A stretch of DNA of 64,000 nt, taken from assembly GCF_000388115.1 (NCBI RefSeq), contig NZ_AQGQ01000003.1, positions 21,128 through 85,127 on the forward strand, read 5' to 3'. This DNA comes from Aeromonas molluscorum 848. GTDB taxonomy: Bacteria > Pseudomonadota > Gammaproteobacteria > Enterobacterales > Aeromonadaceae. Both the position numbers and the translations under genes were made by a program. Under the pieces are notes generated by a model, which was not told the DNA's origin, searched no databases, and saw nothing but the letters and a program-made list of their open reading frames with translations. Positions 1-9,670 of this stretch are shown here, piece by piece. Position 1 is the stretch's first letter, and every line of letters begins with the position of its first letter.

Positions 1-15
1 CTTCTCGATCCTTCC

Positions 16-1023
16 TTAAATCAGGCCGGTGGCCGGTTCAAAACCAAACTTGATGTTCACGCACTGAATAGCCTGAGAGGCCGCACCTTTGAGCAGGTTG
101 TCGATGGCAGAGACCACCACCAGCATGTTGCCCTGCTGCTGCCAGGCCAGATCGCAATAAGGAGTGCTCGCCACACCACGGATGGAGGGCATCTGACCGG
201 TGAGGCGCACCAGGGGCTTGCCTTCGTAGGCGGCGAGATAGGTTCTATCCACCTGCTCCGGGGTCACCCCCTCGGCCAGTTGCACATAGATGGTGGCCAG
301 AATGCCACGCACATAGTTGCCAAGGTGTGGCTGGAACAGCACGCCCTTGCCGAGGTGATGGCTGATCTCCGGCTGATGTCTGTGAGTGAAGGTGCCATAA
401 GGGCTCAGGCTCACTTCGCAGAAGCTGGTGTTGACCGATGCCTTGCGGCCGGCGCCAGAGACACCGGAGACCGCGTTTATGATGGGCTGCCAGTCCGCCT
501 TGATGAGACCCGCCTGTTGCAGCGGCTTGAGGGCGCACAGGGAGGCGGTCGGGTAGCAGCCGGGCACGGCGATGAGCTGGGCGGCCGCAATGGCCTCGCT
601 GTTCCACTCGGCCAGGCCGTAGGCAGCCTGTGCCAGCCACTGTTCATTGGCGTGGGTGAAGCCGTAGTAGTCCTGATAGAACTGTTGATCCTGCACCCGG
701 AAGGCACCGGAGAGATCGAACACCGGCAGTCCCTTGGCCAGGAACTTGGGCGCCAGATCGGCACTCACCTCGTGGGCGGTGGCCAGCAGCACCAGATCGG
801 CCTGGGTCAGGATCCGGGTCATGCCATCCTCATCCAGGGGCAGCAGCGGCTGATCCAGCTCGCCGACCCACTGGGGATGAAGAGAGGAGAAACGCTTGTG
901 GGCGTCCTGGCTGCCAGCGGAGACATAGAGGCCGAACAGCTTGAGTTGGGGGTGGTTCTGCACCAGGGCGGCCAGCTCTGCTCCCGCGTAGCCACTGGCA
1001 CCGACGATAACGGTGTTAAGCAT
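16..1023 (-). CDS. argC: N-acetyl-gamma-glutamyl-phosphate reductase
   Basis: This is the third step of arginine synthesis: NADPH-dependent reduction of N-acetylglutamyl phosphate to the semialdehyde, in the cytoplasm. The 335-residue protein has an N-terminal Rossmann glycine motif (VGASGYAG, about residues 7-14) and the catalytic cysteine in VPGCYPT (C156). Length is normal for the family. It is divergent from argE across an ArgR operator. Its stop codon lies at the window edge and is followed by an AAGGAAGGA-like ribosome site, so the next arg gene (argB by usual order, inferred) probably starts just outside the window. Confidence 0.97.
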   Translation of the reverse strand: MLNTVIVGASGYAGAELAALVQNHPQLKLFGLYVSAGSQDAHKRFSSLHPQWVGELDQPLLPLDEDGMTRILTQADLVLLATAHEVSADLAPKFLAKGLPVFDLSGAFRVQDQQFYQDYYGFTHANEQWLAQAAYGLAEWNSEAIAAAQLIAVPGCYPTASLCALKPLQQAGLIKADWQPIINAVSGVSGAGRKASVNTSFCEVSLSPYGTFTHRHQPEISHHLGKGVLFQPHLGNYVRGILATIYVQLAEGVTPEQVDRTYLAAYEGKPLVRLTGQMPSIRGVASTPYCDLAWQQQGNMLVVVSAIDNLLKGAASQAIQCVNIKFGFEPATGLI

Positions 1024-1238
1024 TGATCAATTCCAAAATCTGAGGAGTGGGTTCACAGCATGATGCTGCATAAGGATTAAGAGGCCGTGAATCGCCTCTC
1101 CATTCTTGCGTAGCAAGTGTGCAACGAGCGGGTCAGCTCATGCGGAGGCAATTCAGGCGGGGTTGCGTCGTCGGTGATAGATCAGGTGACAGAACATTGA
1201 CTTTCCCTTACAACTAGAGCCTTATCGATGAGCGCAAG

Positions 1239-1277
1239 AACAGAATATTCATTCACTCAGTTTGCATTTGTATTTTC
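1239..1277. promoter_or_regulatory. Putative ArgR operator between argC and argE
   Basis: The 18-bp segment at 1239-1256 (core GAATATTCATTCA) matches the ARG box consensus (TGAAT-4-ATTCA) well. A weaker box follows at 1260-1277 after a 3-bp gap, the spacing usual for paired ARG boxes. Placement just upstream of argE and between the divergent arg genes fits arginine repression of both. The site was recognised by eye and has not been scored with a matrix. Confidence 0.6.
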
Positions 1278-1312
1278 TAACAGAAACCTTCCGAGGGTGC
1301 AAGGAGGAGCTA

Positions 1313-2458
1313 GTGGCCAATCAGGATTTTTTTTCACTTTATAAGAATATTATTGCAATACCCTCTATCAGCAGCACGGACCCCAAGTGGGATCAGAGCA
1401 ATCAAGGGGTGATCAGGCTGCTGGCCGATTGGTTCGGCCAACTCGGTTTTCAGTGTGACGTGACCGCGTTGCCGGACTTGCCCGGCAAGTACAATCTGGT
1501 CGCCACCTATGGCCAGGGTGAGGGGGGGCTGCTGCTGGCAGGTCACACCGATACGGTGCCGTTCGACCAGGGCGCCTGGCGCAAGGATCCCTTCAAGGTG
1601 ACAGAAGAGGGCAACCGCCTCTATGGCCTTGGTACCATCGACATGAAGGGCTTCTTCGCCTTTATCGTCGAGGCGCTCAAAGGCATCGATCTCAAGACCC
1701 TCAACAAGCCCCTGCGCATTCTGGCCACCGCCGATGAGGAGACCACCATGGCGGGGGCTCGCGCCATCGCCGCGGCCGCCGAGCTAAAACCCGACTATGC
1801 GGTGATAGGCGAACCCACGGGGCTGGTGCCCGTGGTAGCCCACAAGGGCCACATGTCCGAAGCCATTCGCATCACGGGTCGCAGCGGTCACAGCTCGGAT
1901 CCCGCCAACGGCATCAACGCCCTGGAGATCATGCATCAGGCCATGGGGCAGGTATTGGCGCTGCAACGCAGCCTCAAGGATAAGTATGCAGATCACCGCT
2001 TCGCGGTGCCGCAACCTACCCTGAATCTGGGTTACATCCAGGGGGGCGATAGCCCGAATCGCATCTGCGGTTGCTGCGAGTTGCACATCGACATGCGCCC
2101 CACTCCCCAGGTCGGTCCGGATGAGTTGCTGGGCTTGCTCAAGGAGGCGCTCTCCCCCATAGAAATCCACCAACCCGGCTGCCTGCACCTGCAACACCTG
2201 CACGAGCCCATCCCCGCCTACGCCTGTGATGACAGCTCCCTGCTGGTGCGTGAAGCCGAACAGGCGAGTGGCAAGCGCGCCGAATCGGTCAACTACTGCA
2301 CCGAGGCCCCCTTCATCCAGCAGCTCGGCTGCCAGACCATCGTAATGGGTCCTGGCCACATCGCCCAGGCACACCAGCCGGACGAATACCTGGATCTCTC
2401 TTTCGTCGAACCGACCAAGGCAGTGCTGCAACATCTGATCCGCCGCTTCTGCGTCTAG
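1313..2458 (+). CDS. argE: Acetylornithine deacetylase
   Basis: Zinc-dependent M20-family hydrolase that releases ornithine from N-acetylornithine. The GTG at 1313 is chosen because AGGAGG lies six bases upstream; this gives 381 residues, close to E. coli ArgE (383). A longer frame from 1262 would begin inside the operator. Metal ligands fit the family: H78 and D80 in GHTDTVP, D109 in GTIDMKG, and the catalytic glutamate pair E142-E143 in TADEETT. The last codons and the stop lie inside the first unit of a tandem repeat, so the C-terminus (RRFCV) may have been shaped by that repeat. Confidence 0.96.
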   Translation: MANQDFFSLYKNIIAIPSISSTDPKWDQSNQGVIRLLADWFGQLGFQCDVTALPDLPGKYNLVATYGQGEGGLLLAGHTDTVPFDQGAWRKDPFKVTEEGNRLYGLGTIDMKGFFAFIVEALKGIDLKTLNKPLRILATADEETTMAGARAIAAAAELKPDYAVIGEPTGLVPVVAHKGHMSEAIRITGRSGHSSDPANGINALEIMHQAMGQVLALQRSLKDKYADHRFAVPQPTLNLGYIQGGDSPNRICGCCELHIDMRPTPQVGPDELLGLLKEALSPIEIHQPGCLHLQHLHEPIPAYACDDSSLLVREAEQASGKRAESVNYCTEAPFIQQLGCQTIVMGPGHIAQAHQPDEYLDLSFVEPTKAVLQHLIRRFCV

Positions 2459-2738
2459 CAGATCCGATCGATGGGCCCCATCGACCCCGTGGTTGCTGCG
2501 TCTAACCGAGGCAACCAAGGAGGAAGGCCCGAGACAATGAATGGCATCTGACCCATCCCTTCTGCGTCTAGCAGATCCGATGATGGGCCCCGTCTGCCCC
2601 GTGGTTGCTGCGTCTAACCGACGCAGCCAAGGAGGAAGGCCCGAGGCGATGGATGTCATCGGATCCATCCCTTGTACGGCTAGCGATTCATTCGCAACAG
2701 GTGCAACCGAGCGCAGGGAGGCGCAACCGGATATGTAG
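2446..2738 (+). repeat. Degenerate tandem repeat, about 113-bp units
   Basis: Unit 1 (2446-2558) and unit 2 (2559-2670) share most of their bases, each running from CTTCTGCGTCTAG to CCATCC. A third, weaker start follows at 2671. Each unit holds the same possible RNA elements: a TCTGC/GCAGA hairpin, a GATGGG/CCCATC hairpin (kept in unit 2 by a G-U pair), a GTCTAACCGA loop with flanking arms, and an AAGGAGGAAGG purine stretch ahead of an ATG. It fills most of the argE-ppc gap. Function unknown; it could be a dispersed genomic repeat, a processing or termination zone, or a simple local duplication. Confidence 0.75.
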
Positions 2739-2824
2739 GAAAGTTACATGACAACAAGCGGGGCAAAGGGACTCGGCCAAACCAGGGAACTATCGAAAAT
2801 ACATGTTCTTAATCGGCTTGTTAT

Positions 2825-2857
2825 TTGACCTTGCGCAGACAATCTGGGTAGATTGTC
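2825..2857 (+). promoter_or_regulatory. Likely ppc promoter with inverted repeat
   Basis: TTGACC (2825-2830) and TAGATT (2849-2854), 18 bp apart, resemble sigma-70 -35 and -10 elements. They overlap a perfect 8-bp inverted repeat (GACAATCT/AGATTGTC, 2838-2857, loop GGGT) that could be a repressor site or a hairpin at the promoter. The rest of the gap up to the ppc start holds only a small TTGT/ACAA repeat. Inference from motif match only. Confidence 0.45.
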
Positions 2858-2959
2858 CCCCTAAGATGACGGAGCATATGTTGTAATCGCACAACAATAA
2901 GTGGGGCAGCCCCATGCCGAGGAGCGGCGGCCGGGCACCAACAAAAATAAGGATGTGGA

Positions 2960-5593
2960 ATGAACGATACTTACGCAGCGCTACGCGCCAATGTGGGCAT
3001 GTTGGGCCAGTTGCTGGGCAAATCCATCAAGGACCATCAGGGCCAAGCCTTCCTCGACAAGATCGAGACCATTCGCCAACTGGCCAAGTCCTCTCGCAAA
3101 GGCAATGAGGCCGACAGAGAGCAACTGCTCGACACCCTGCGCAATCTCTCGGATGACGAACTGTTGCCGGTGGCCCGCGCCTTCAGCCAGTTCCTCAACC
3201 TGGCCAACGTGGCCGAACAGTTCCACACCATCTCCCGCCATTGCGAGGAGCATATCTGCACCCCGGATCCCCTGGAGGAGATGTTCGCCAAGCTCAAGGC
3301 CTCCAACCTCTCCCAGGAAGCCATCATCCAGGCGGTGCGCGAGCTCGATATCGACCTGGTGCTGACCGCACACCCGACCGAGGTGACCCGTCGCACCCTG
3401 ATCCACAAGCATGTACAGCTCAACGACTGCCTGGAAGCCCTTGAACTCTCCGATCTGCTGCCCCGCGAGCGGGACAAGATCGAGAGTCGCATCGAACAGC
3501 TGGTCAATCAGGCCTGGCACACCAACGAGATCCGGGTGCAGCGTCCGACCCCGGTCGATGAGGCCAAATGGGGCTTCGCCGTGGTGGAAAACAGCCTCTG
3601 GCCCGCCATCCCCGAATTTATGCGCAACCTGGACGAGCGTCTGCAGCAGCACCTGGGTGTGCGCCTGCCCCTGGACGCCGCCCCGGTCAAGTTCACCTCC
3701 TGGATGGGCGGTGACCGTGACGGCAACCCCTTCGTCACCGCCAAGGTGACCGCCGAGGTGCTGGAGCTGGGCCGCTGGATGGCGGTGAGCCTCTTCTACA
3801 AAGACATCAAGGAGCTCACCTCAGAGCTCTCCATGTCCGATTGCACCGATGCCGTGCGCGAACGGGTTGGCGATCACGCCGAGCCTTACCGCGCCCTGGT
3901 GCGCGAGTTACGCGAGCAACTGCGCGAGACCCAGGATTTTCTCACCGCCAAGGTACAGAACCAGGCGAGCGAGAACCGGGATCTGATCAAGACCACGGCC
4001 CAGCTGCGCGAGCCGCTGGAGCTCTGCTATCACTCGCTGCACGCCTGCGGCATGGGCAACATCGCCGACGGCATGCTGCTGGACGTGCTGCGCAAGCTGG
4101 CCTGCTTTGGCATCCATCTGGTCAAACTCGATATCCGTCAGGATGGCGAGCGCCACGGTCAGGTCTTCTCCGAGCTGACCCGTTATCTGGGCATGGGCGA
4201 CTACGCCGAGTGGAGCGAAGATGACAAGCAGGCCTTCCTGCTGAACGAGCTCAACTCGCGTCGCCCGCTGCTGCCCGCCGACTGGGAGCCGAGCGCAGAG
4301 ACCAAGGAGACCATCGACACCTGCAAGGTGATCGCCGCCCATGATCCGGACGCCTTCGGCATCTACATCATCTCCATGGCCGGTGCCCCCTCGGACGTAC
4401 TGGCGGTGCAACTCTTGCTCAAAGAAGCGGGTTGCAAGTTCCGCATGCCGGTTGCCCCTTTGTTCGAAACCCAGGAAGATCTGATGGCAGGCACTGCGGT
4501 AATGGATCGCCTGCTGTCGGTAGATTGGTACCGTGGTTACATCCAGGGCCGCCAATACGTGATGATCGGCTACTCGGATTCTGCCAAGGATGCGGGCATG
4601 ATGGCCGCCGGCTGGGCCCAGTACGCCGCCATGGAGTCCCTGGTGGCCCTGGCCGAAACCAACAAGGTGCGGCTCACCCTGTTCCATGGCCGTGGCGGCA
4701 CCGTCGGTCGTGGCGGCGCCCCAGCCCATCAAGCGATCCTCTCTCAACCACCGGGATCCCTGCGCGGCGGCCTGCGGGTCACCGAACAGGGCGAGATGAT
4801 CCGCTTCAAGTTCGGCCTGCCGAAAGTCGCCATCAACAGTCTGAACCTCTATACCAGCGCCGTGCTGGAGGGCAACCTGCTGCCGCCGCCCAAGCCCAAA
4901 GAGAGCTGGCGCACCGTGATCGAGCAGGTGGCCGAGGCCTCTTGCGAACATTACCGCAGCATAGTGCGCGGCCACCCGGACTTCGTGCCCTACTTCCGCG
5001 CCGCCACCCCGGAGATGGAGCTCGGCAAGCTGCCGCTCGGCTCCCGTCCCGCCAAGCGCAAGCCCAATGGCGGCGTCGAGAGCCTGCGCGCCATTCCCTG
5101 GATCTTCGCCTGGACCCAGAACCGGCTGATGCTGCCGGCCTGGCTCGGTGCCCATGAGGGCCTGAAGCAAGCCATCGACAGTGGTCATCAGTCCGTGCTG
5201 GAAGAGATGAGCCGTCAATGGCCCTTCTTCCGCACTCGCCTCGAGATGCTGGAGATGGTGTTCCTCAAGGCCGATACCTGGCTGGCGGAGTACTATGACA
5301 CCCGTCTGGTACCCGAAAGCCTCTGGCCGCTTGGCAAGCAGCTGCGCGCCGAGCTGGAGGCTGCCGCCGAGCTGGTGCTGGCCCTGCGTCCCCAGGGAGA
5401 CTTGCTCGACGATCAACCCTGGATCAAGGAGTCCATCAAGCTGCGCAACCCCTACACGGATCCCCTCAACGTGTTGCAAGCCGAGCTGCTCAACCGCTCA
5501 CGCAGCAATCCGGAATCCCTGCACGAGGAGATAGATCAAGCGCTGATGGTCACCATCGCCGGTATCGCCGCAGGCATGCGCAACACAGGTTGA
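2960..5593 (+). CDS. ppc: Phosphoenolpyruvate carboxylase
   Basis: Anaplerotic enzyme that carboxylates PEP to oxaloacetate in the cytoplasm. The 877-residue length is close to the E. coli enzyme (883). Catalytic H138 in [11 protein letters not shown] sits at the same number as in E. coli. The glycine-rich loop [12 protein letters not shown] and the family C-terminus MRNTG are present. An AAGGA ribosome site precedes the ATG. It stands alone, ends in a strong hairpin, and contrasts metabolically with pckA at 41.3 kb, which runs the opposite carbon flow. Confidence 0.98.
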   Translation: MNDTYAALRANVGMLGQLLGKSIKDHQGQAFLDKIETIRQLAKSSRKGNEADREQLLDTLRNLSDDELLPVARAFSQFLNLANVAEQFHTISRHCEEHICTPDPLEEMFAKLKASNLSQEAIIQAVRELDIDLVLTAHPTEVTRRTLIHKHVQLNDCLEALELSDLLPRERDKIESRIEQLVNQAWHTNEIRVQRPTPVDEAKWGFAVVENSLWPAIPEFMRNLDERLQQHLGVRLPLDAAPVKFTSWMGGDRDGNPFVTAKVTAEVLELGRWMAVSLFYKDIKELTSELSMSDCTDAVRERVGDHAEPYRALVRELREQLRETQDFLTAKVQNQASENRDLIKTTAQLREPLELCYHSLHACGMGNIADGMLLDVLRKLACFGIHLVKLDIRQDGERHGQVFSELTRYLGMGDYAEWSEDDKQAFLLNELNSRRPLLPADWEPSAETKETIDTCKVIAAHDPDAFGIYIISMAGAPSDVLAVQLLLKEAGCKFRMPVAPLFETQEDLMAGTAVMDRLLSVDWYRGYIQGRQYVMIGYSDSAKDAGMMAAGWAQYAAMESLVALAETNKVRLTLFHGRGGTVGRGGAPAHQAILSQPPGSLRGGLRVTEQGEMIRFKFGLPKVAINSLNLYTSAVLEGNLLPPPKPKESWRTVIEQVAEASCEHYRSIVRGHPDFVPYFRAATPEMELGKLPLGSRPAKRKPNGGVESLRAIPWIFAWTQNRLMLPAWLGAHEGLKQAIDSGHQSVLEEMSRQWPFFRTRLEMLEMVFLKADTWLAEYYDTRLVPESLWPLGKQLRAELEAAAELVLALRPQGDLLDDQPWIKESIKLRNPYTDPLNVLQAELLNRSRSNPESLHEEIDQALMVTIAGIAAGMRNTG

Positions 5594-5624
5594 TTGGCGC
5601 AAGCCATCCATCTCCATCCATGAC

Positions 5625-5650
5625 AAAGGGCGCCTCGGCGCCCTTTCTGT
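5625..5650. terminator. Bidirectional terminator between ppc and the GGDEF gene
   Basis: Perfect hairpin with arms AAAGGGCGCC and GGCGCCCTTT around a TC loop, followed by a T-rich tail on the plus strand. The symmetric A/T flanks suit both converging genes. Confidence 0.85.
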
Positions 5651-5677
5651 TTCGGGTAGTACATCATCCCCGCAGCG

Positions 5678-7144
5678 CTAGGCAATCCGGTTACGTCCCT
5701 GCCGCTTGGCATCATAGAGGCGCAGATCGACGCATTGCAGCCAGTCGTCCATGCAGTGGTAGCTCGGCTGATAAGGGGTAAGGCCCACGCTGATGGTGAC
5801 GGCGATCGATTGATCATGATGTAAAAAAACGTGGTGCTCTATCTGCTGGCGGGTGCGATCCATGACCTCTTGGGCATCCTTGAGGGTAGCGCCGCGCAGC
5901 AGCATGATGAACTCCTCTCCGCCAAAGCGCGCCACCAGATCCTGGCTGCGCACCGCCTGCAACAGCAACTGAGCCAAGTCCTTTAGCACGGCATCTCCGG
6001 CCAGATGGCCATATTCATCGTTGATCTGCTTGAAGAGATCGATGTCGATCAGGGCCAGGCAGCACGCCTCTCTCTCCGCCGGGTGGTGCTGCAAGTGATC
6101 GAACAATATATTGGCCTGGATGAAGAAGCTGCTGCGGTTGGGTAATTTGGTAAGAAAGTCGTGCTCGGCATTGAAACGCAGCACCCGTTCCATCCGGTTG
6201 CGCTCGTCCTCCAGGTTACGTGCGTGGATCAGGGTGCCGAGGGTTGTGGTGAGGGGGTCGAGCAACGTGACCAGCGCTTCATCGAAGCCACCTGGTCGGT
6301 TAGCCAGGGCAATCATGCCGATAGCCTCGCCCTTGTGGCGGATCGGGATACCAAGGAAGCTGTCCAGATGGGGATGTCCAGGGGGCGAGACGCCGCGACT
6401 CGCCGGATGGCTCGGCAGATCGTTGCAGCACACCAGGGTGTTGTGAGTCACCACATGACCAAACAAGTTGTCTAGTTTGCTAAAAATGAGCCCGCCCCTA
6501 TCCTGCCTCTGCTGCTCGTACCATGCATGGGTGGCCTCATTCCAGGAGACATTGGAGATGGAGGGAACATACAGGCTGAGCCGCTCTTCTTCGCACTGGA
6601 CTATACCGATAAAGCCGTAATCACTCTGGCTCACGCTCAACAGCCGTTCGAAGACTGTATCGCAGGCGGAGGCGAGGTTGCGATCGAGCAGAAAGCTCTG
6701 ATGGGCGACGACGATGATGTCAAACAGCTGGCTCTGCAGCTCGACTCGCTGTTCGGCCAGCACCTCAGAGGTAATATCGTGAGCCAGCTTGATCACCCCG
6801 AGCAGTGAGCCCACCTCGTCGCTGATCGGCATGTAGGTAGCATGGAGCCAGACGCTCCTGCCGCTGCGCATGATACGGCGACACTTGCCAGCGTAGATCT
6901 CTCCGCAAAGCACCCCCTGCCAGAAACTATCGTGCTCACCCTGCTGTTCGGGAGGAAGCAGAAGAGAGTGGGGCTGGCCAATCAGCTCCTCGGGGCTGTA
7001 GCCGAGAATGGCACAGAGCCGTGGATTGACCGACACCATGCAACCATTGAGGTCGAATTCGACAATGCCGTAGGCACGATCGAGGGCGGTTAATCGGGCG
7101 AGGATGTCATAGCGATCGGGAGGGCAGAGTGCTGGGATATTCAT
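5678..7144 (-). CDS. PAS-GAF-GGDEF diguanylate cyclase
   Basis: Predicted to make the second messenger cyclic di-GMP. Order: PAS domain (about 12-130), GAF-like domain (about 150-310), GGDEF domain (about 320-488). The active-site loop is intact (GGEEF, 408-412) and is preceded five residues earlier by RSQD (399-402), a product-inhibition I-site. No transmembrane segment is seen, so it is probably a cytosolic sensor. The ATG at 7144 is chosen over an in-frame one 15 codons upstream because AAAGGA lies at good distance. Ligands are unknown. Its output could be motility, biofilm or secretion (inference). Confidence 0.9.
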   Translation of the reverse strand: MNIPALCPPDRYDILARLTALDRAYGIVEFDLNGCMVSVNPRLCAILGYSPEELIGQPHSLLLPPEQQGEHDSFWQGVLCGEIYAGKCRRIMRSGRSVWLHATYMPISDEVGSLLGVIKLAHDITSEVLAEQRVELQSQLFDIIVVAHQSFLLDRNLASACDTVFERLLSVSQSDYGFIGIVQCEEERLSLYVPSISNVSWNEATHAWYEQQRQDRGGLIFSKLDNLFGHVVTHNTLVCCNDLPSHPASRGVSPPGHPHLDSFLGIPIRHKGEAIGMIALANRPGGFDEALVTLLDPLTTTLGTLIHARNLEDERNRMERVLRFNAEHDFLTKLPNRSSFFIQANILFDHLQHHPAEREACCLALIDIDLFKQINDEYGHLAGDAVLKDLAQLLLQAVRSQDLVARFGGEEFIMLLRGATLKDAQEVMDRTRQQIEHHVFLHHDQSIAVTISVGLTPYQPSYHCMDDWLQCVDLRLYDAKRQGRNRIA

Positions 7145-7334
7145 GACTACGATTCCTTTCGATAGTCTACATATCATTACAGCCAGCATAGCTATGCGGG
7201 ATGCAGATCCCAGATCATAGGTGCGAACATTCAGTTACGCTAACCTCCGAAATCAGAAACGCTCCCCTGGTCACTTGTCATGCCACTCTCCTCGGCGCAA
7301 ACTGTCTGACCTTGCCGAGGCTCGAGGAAATCCG

Positions 7335-7805
7335 ATGACACCCGCTATCAACTTGCTGAAAAAGCTCAAGATCCCCCACAAGCTCTACCCCTATGAGTGC
7401 GACGCCCACGACGATTTTGGCAAGCATGCCGCGAGCCAGCTCGGCTTGCCGCAGGCCCAGGTGTTCAAGACCCTGCTCGCCCATCACGACAAGCAGGCGG
7501 TAGTGGCCATAGTGCCGTCATCGGGCCTGTGCAGCCTCAAGCAGCTCGCCAAGGCGGCGGGCCTCAAGAAGGTGGAGATGATGAAGCCTGCCGAGGCCGA
7601 GAAGCTGACCGGCTACAAGGTGGGGGGTATCAGCCCGCTGGCCCAGAAGAAGTTGCTGCCCACCGTGCTCGATGACTCCGCCCTGCAATTTGACGAGATC
7701 CTGGTGAGCGGCGGCAAACGCGGCCTTTCGGTCGGGGTGGCGCCGCAAGACATGCTGACCCTGATGAAATGGCTAGCCGCCCCTATCGGCGAGCACCATG
7801 ATTAG
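7335..7805 (+). CDS. ybaK: Cys-tRNA(Pro)/Cys-tRNA(Cys) deacylase YbaK
   Basis: Trans-editing enzyme that hydrolyses cysteine mischarged on tRNA-Pro. The 156-residue protein matches the E. coli YbaK pattern: MTPAINLLKK start, VFKTLL near residue 45, and the conserved GGISPLAQKK and VSGGKRGL segments. The ATG at 7335 agrees with the family start and has a CGAGGAAA ribosome site; a frame extension upstream to 7221 has no similarity. Single gene, closed by a strong terminator. Confidence 0.95.
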   Translation: MTPAINLLKKLKIPHKLYPYECDAHDDFGKHAASQLGLPQAQVFKTLLAHHDKQAVVAIVPSSGLCSLKQLAKAAGLKKVEMMKPAEAEKLTGYKVGGISPLAQKKLLPTVLDDSALQFDEILVSGGKRGLSVGVAPQDMLTLMKWLAAPIGEHHD

Positions 7806-7822
7806 GTCGCAGAGTAGATAGC

Positions 7823-7856
7823 AAAGAGGCCCCGACATCCGGGGCCTCTTTGGTTT
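7823..7856 (+). terminator. ybaK terminator
   Basis: Hairpin with 12-bp arms (AAAGAGGCCCCG / CGGGGCCTCTTT) and a T-rich tail, also usable by the converging GNAT gene. Confidence 0.85.
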
Positions 7857-7891
7857 TATCGGGTGTTGCCAGCGAGGGCACCGGCCGACGA

Positions 7892-8629
7892 TCAGGGTAT
7901 CTGGTCTGCCTGAGCGCGGCAGGCCGCCGTCAAGTCGGAGAGCCGCAGCCGCTGACCCCCGGCCCCATCGAAGTTGTCATTCGCCAGCCAGCGCGCAAAG
8001 CAGCCTTGCAGGGCGGGCCACTCCCTGTCGATCACCGAGAACCAGGCGGTATCGCGCGAACGACCCTTGTCGACCCTGGCCTGGCGGAAGGTGCCCTCGT
8101 AACGGAAACCGAGCCGCAGCGCTGCCTGGCGTGAAGGCAGGTTGAGATCGTTGCACTTCCACTCGTAGCGACGATAGCCCAGCTCAAAGGCCCGGCCCAT
8201 TATCAATGCCATGGCGGCGGTCGAGAGGCGGGTGCGCTGCATGGCAGGGGAGAAGTGCAGCCAACCCACCTCAATGCTACCCGCAGCGGGGTCGATGCGC
8301 AGATAACTGGCGAGCCCCAGCGCCTTGCCGCTCGGCTCGTCGACAATGACATAAAACTGGGGATCGACCTTGGCTGCGCACTGCTGCAACCAGGCTCGCA
8401 GGGCAGACTCGTCCTCGAAGGGGCCGCTGGTGAGATAAGTCCACATGGCGCCATCATCAGCACTGAACGCCTGCCAAAGCGAACCGCCATGCTGCGCGGG
8501 ATCCAGGGGCTCCAACCGGCAGCCCCAGCCACTCATGACCTGATGAGGGGGGAACTCGCCCCCCGTCCAATCCGGCACCACAGCGCCCAGGGGTTGATTG
8601 AATTCATTGGTAAAGTGGTTAGCAGCCAC
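7892..8629 (-). CDS. GNAT-family N-acetyltransferase (RimJ/RimL type)
   Basis: Acetyl-CoA dependent transferase of the RimJ/RimL group; substrate unknown. The conserved core spans SIEVGWLHFSPAMQRT and RYEWKCNDLNLPSRQAALRLGF, the latter being the usual C-terminal acetyltransferase signature. The GTG at 8629 is the likeliest start (245 residues): it overlaps the upstream rhodanese stop by 11 bases, which suggests translational coupling, but its ribosome site is weak and an in-frame extension to 8713 exists. Last gene of an osmC-rhodanese-GNAT operon. Confidence 0.8.
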   Translation of the reverse strand: MAANHFTNEFNQPLGAVVPDWTGGEFPPHQVMSGWGCRLEPLDPAQHGGSLWQAFSADDGAMWTYLTSGPFEDESALRAWLQQCAAKVDPQFYVIVDEPSGKALGLASYLRIDPAAGSIEVGWLHFSPAMQRTRLSTAAMALIMGRAFELGYRRYEWKCNDLNLPSRQAALRLGFRYEGTFRQARVDKGRSRDTAWFSVIDREWPALQGCFARWLANDNFDGAGGQRLRLSDLTAACRAQADQIP

Positions 8630-9056
8630 AGGCGATCCCTCCCTCTTGCAATACTCCGGCCTGGGCGCCGCTGGCGACCGCGAAGCCATCTTGACGCCAC
8701 CAGTGCAGGCCACCGATCAGCTCCTTGACCTGAAACCCGAGCGCGGCCAGCTTGTAGGCCCCCTGAGTCGAGCCGTTACAGCCGATGCCGTCGCAGTAAC
8801 AGACATAGACCTTGTCTCGCGCCAGCCCCTCGGTGGTGGCCGGGCTCATGGTGCTATGGGGAAAGGAGATGGCCCCCGGGATATGTGCCTTCCCATAATG
8901 CTCGGGGGAGCGGGTGTCGATGACGACGATGGCGGCTTCCCCGGCCAGCAGATCAGCGGCCAGATCGGCCGGATCGGTGCGATATTTCAGCTGGGCCTCG
9001 AAGAAGGTGTTGGCATCCGCCGGGCTGGCTACCCCTGTGCTCAAAACATGACTCAT
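8619..9056 (-). CDS. Rhodanese-domain protein
   Basis: Single rhodanese domain (about residues 25-130 of 145), predicted to carry sulfane sulfur on a persulfide. The substrate strand and active loop read VYVCYCDGIGCNGS; C88 is the likely catalytic cysteine, with C86 and C93 nearby giving an unusually cysteine-rich loop. The C-terminus also ends in two cysteines (ACGC). It overlaps the OsmC gene by four bases (ATGA), so the two are probably co-translated, pointing to a thiol or peroxide stress role (inference). Confidence 0.85.
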   Translation of the reverse strand: MSHVLSTGVASPADANTFFEAQLKYRTDPADLAADLLAGEAAIVVIDTRSPEHYGKAHIPGAISFPHSTMSPATTEGLARDKVYVCYCDGIGCNGSTQGAYKLAALGFQVKELIGGLHWWRQDGFAVASGAQAGVLQEGGIACGC

Positions 9057-9535
9057 ACGGACTCCTGATATAACGAGACGTCAGTGGTGACCTGGGTACT
9101 GACCGAGTTGGCGATGAAGCACTCTTCGTGGGCCTGATGATGGAGTTGCTCAAGCTCGGCCAGGCTGGGTTGGCGCTTACCGGCAAACGCCACCTGAGGG
9201 CGCAGGGTGACACGGGTAATCGACTGGCGGCCACGCTCGTCGGTCTCCATGATACCGACCGCCTTATCGCTGTAGTGTTCAACCAGATAGCGCTGCTTGG
9301 CCGCCAGCCAGAGAAACACCAGCATGTGGCAGCTGGACAGCGCCGCGACGAAGGCCTCCTCCGGATCGACATTTTCCGCCACCGAATAGGGCAAGGGCAC
9401 CACGTGGGGAGATGATGAGGCGGGCACTCTGGCGCCGCCATCAAACGTCCACTCATGGGCCCGACTGTAACGCTGATCGACGAAGGGCTCGCAGGCACCC
9501 CGCCGCCAGCTGATGAAGGCACTGAACTCTGACAT
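9053..9535 (-). CDS. OsmC/Ohr-family peroxiredoxin-like protein
   Basis: Small thiol peroxidase-like protein of the OsmC superfamily, 160 residues. Both signature cysteines are present: C69 in ALSSCHM and C139 in HEECFIANS, the pair that reduces organic hydroperoxides in characterised members. GGAGT precedes the ATG. It starts the three-gene minus-strand operon and faces the MocR gene across a divergent promoter region. I cannot separate OsmC from other subfamilies by eye. Confidence 0.87.
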   Translation of the reverse strand: MSEFSAFISWRRGACEPFVDQRYSRAHEWTFDGGARVPASSSPHVVPLPYSVAENVDPEEAFVAALSSCHMLVFLWLAAKQRYLVEHYSDKAVGIMETDERGRQSITRVTLRPQVAFAGKRQPSLAELEQLHHQAHEECFIANSVSTQVTTDVSLYQESV

Positions 9536-9670
9536 CCCGACTCCTTGAGGTTGATGAACTCCTTGCTCTGTTCCTCAAATGTAGCGATAAAATGGCCTTG
9601 CCACGCCGACCAATTTTGCCAATATGAACAGACCAATTTCGCGAGCGAACTGCCCACCCCGGAGGCCGTC

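Noticed and set aside
1262..1312. Longer argE start at 1262
   Set aside because: It would start inside the ArgR operator without a ribosome site; GTG at 1313 has AGGAGG and fits the family length.
2541..2738. 65-codon plus-strand frame in the argE-ppc gap
   Set aside because: It is made of the tandem repeat, has no family resemblance and its best ribosome site lies mid-frame.
3908..5479. 523-codon frame antisense to ppc
   Set aside because: The shadow mirrors codon bias of ppc; no recognisable motif.
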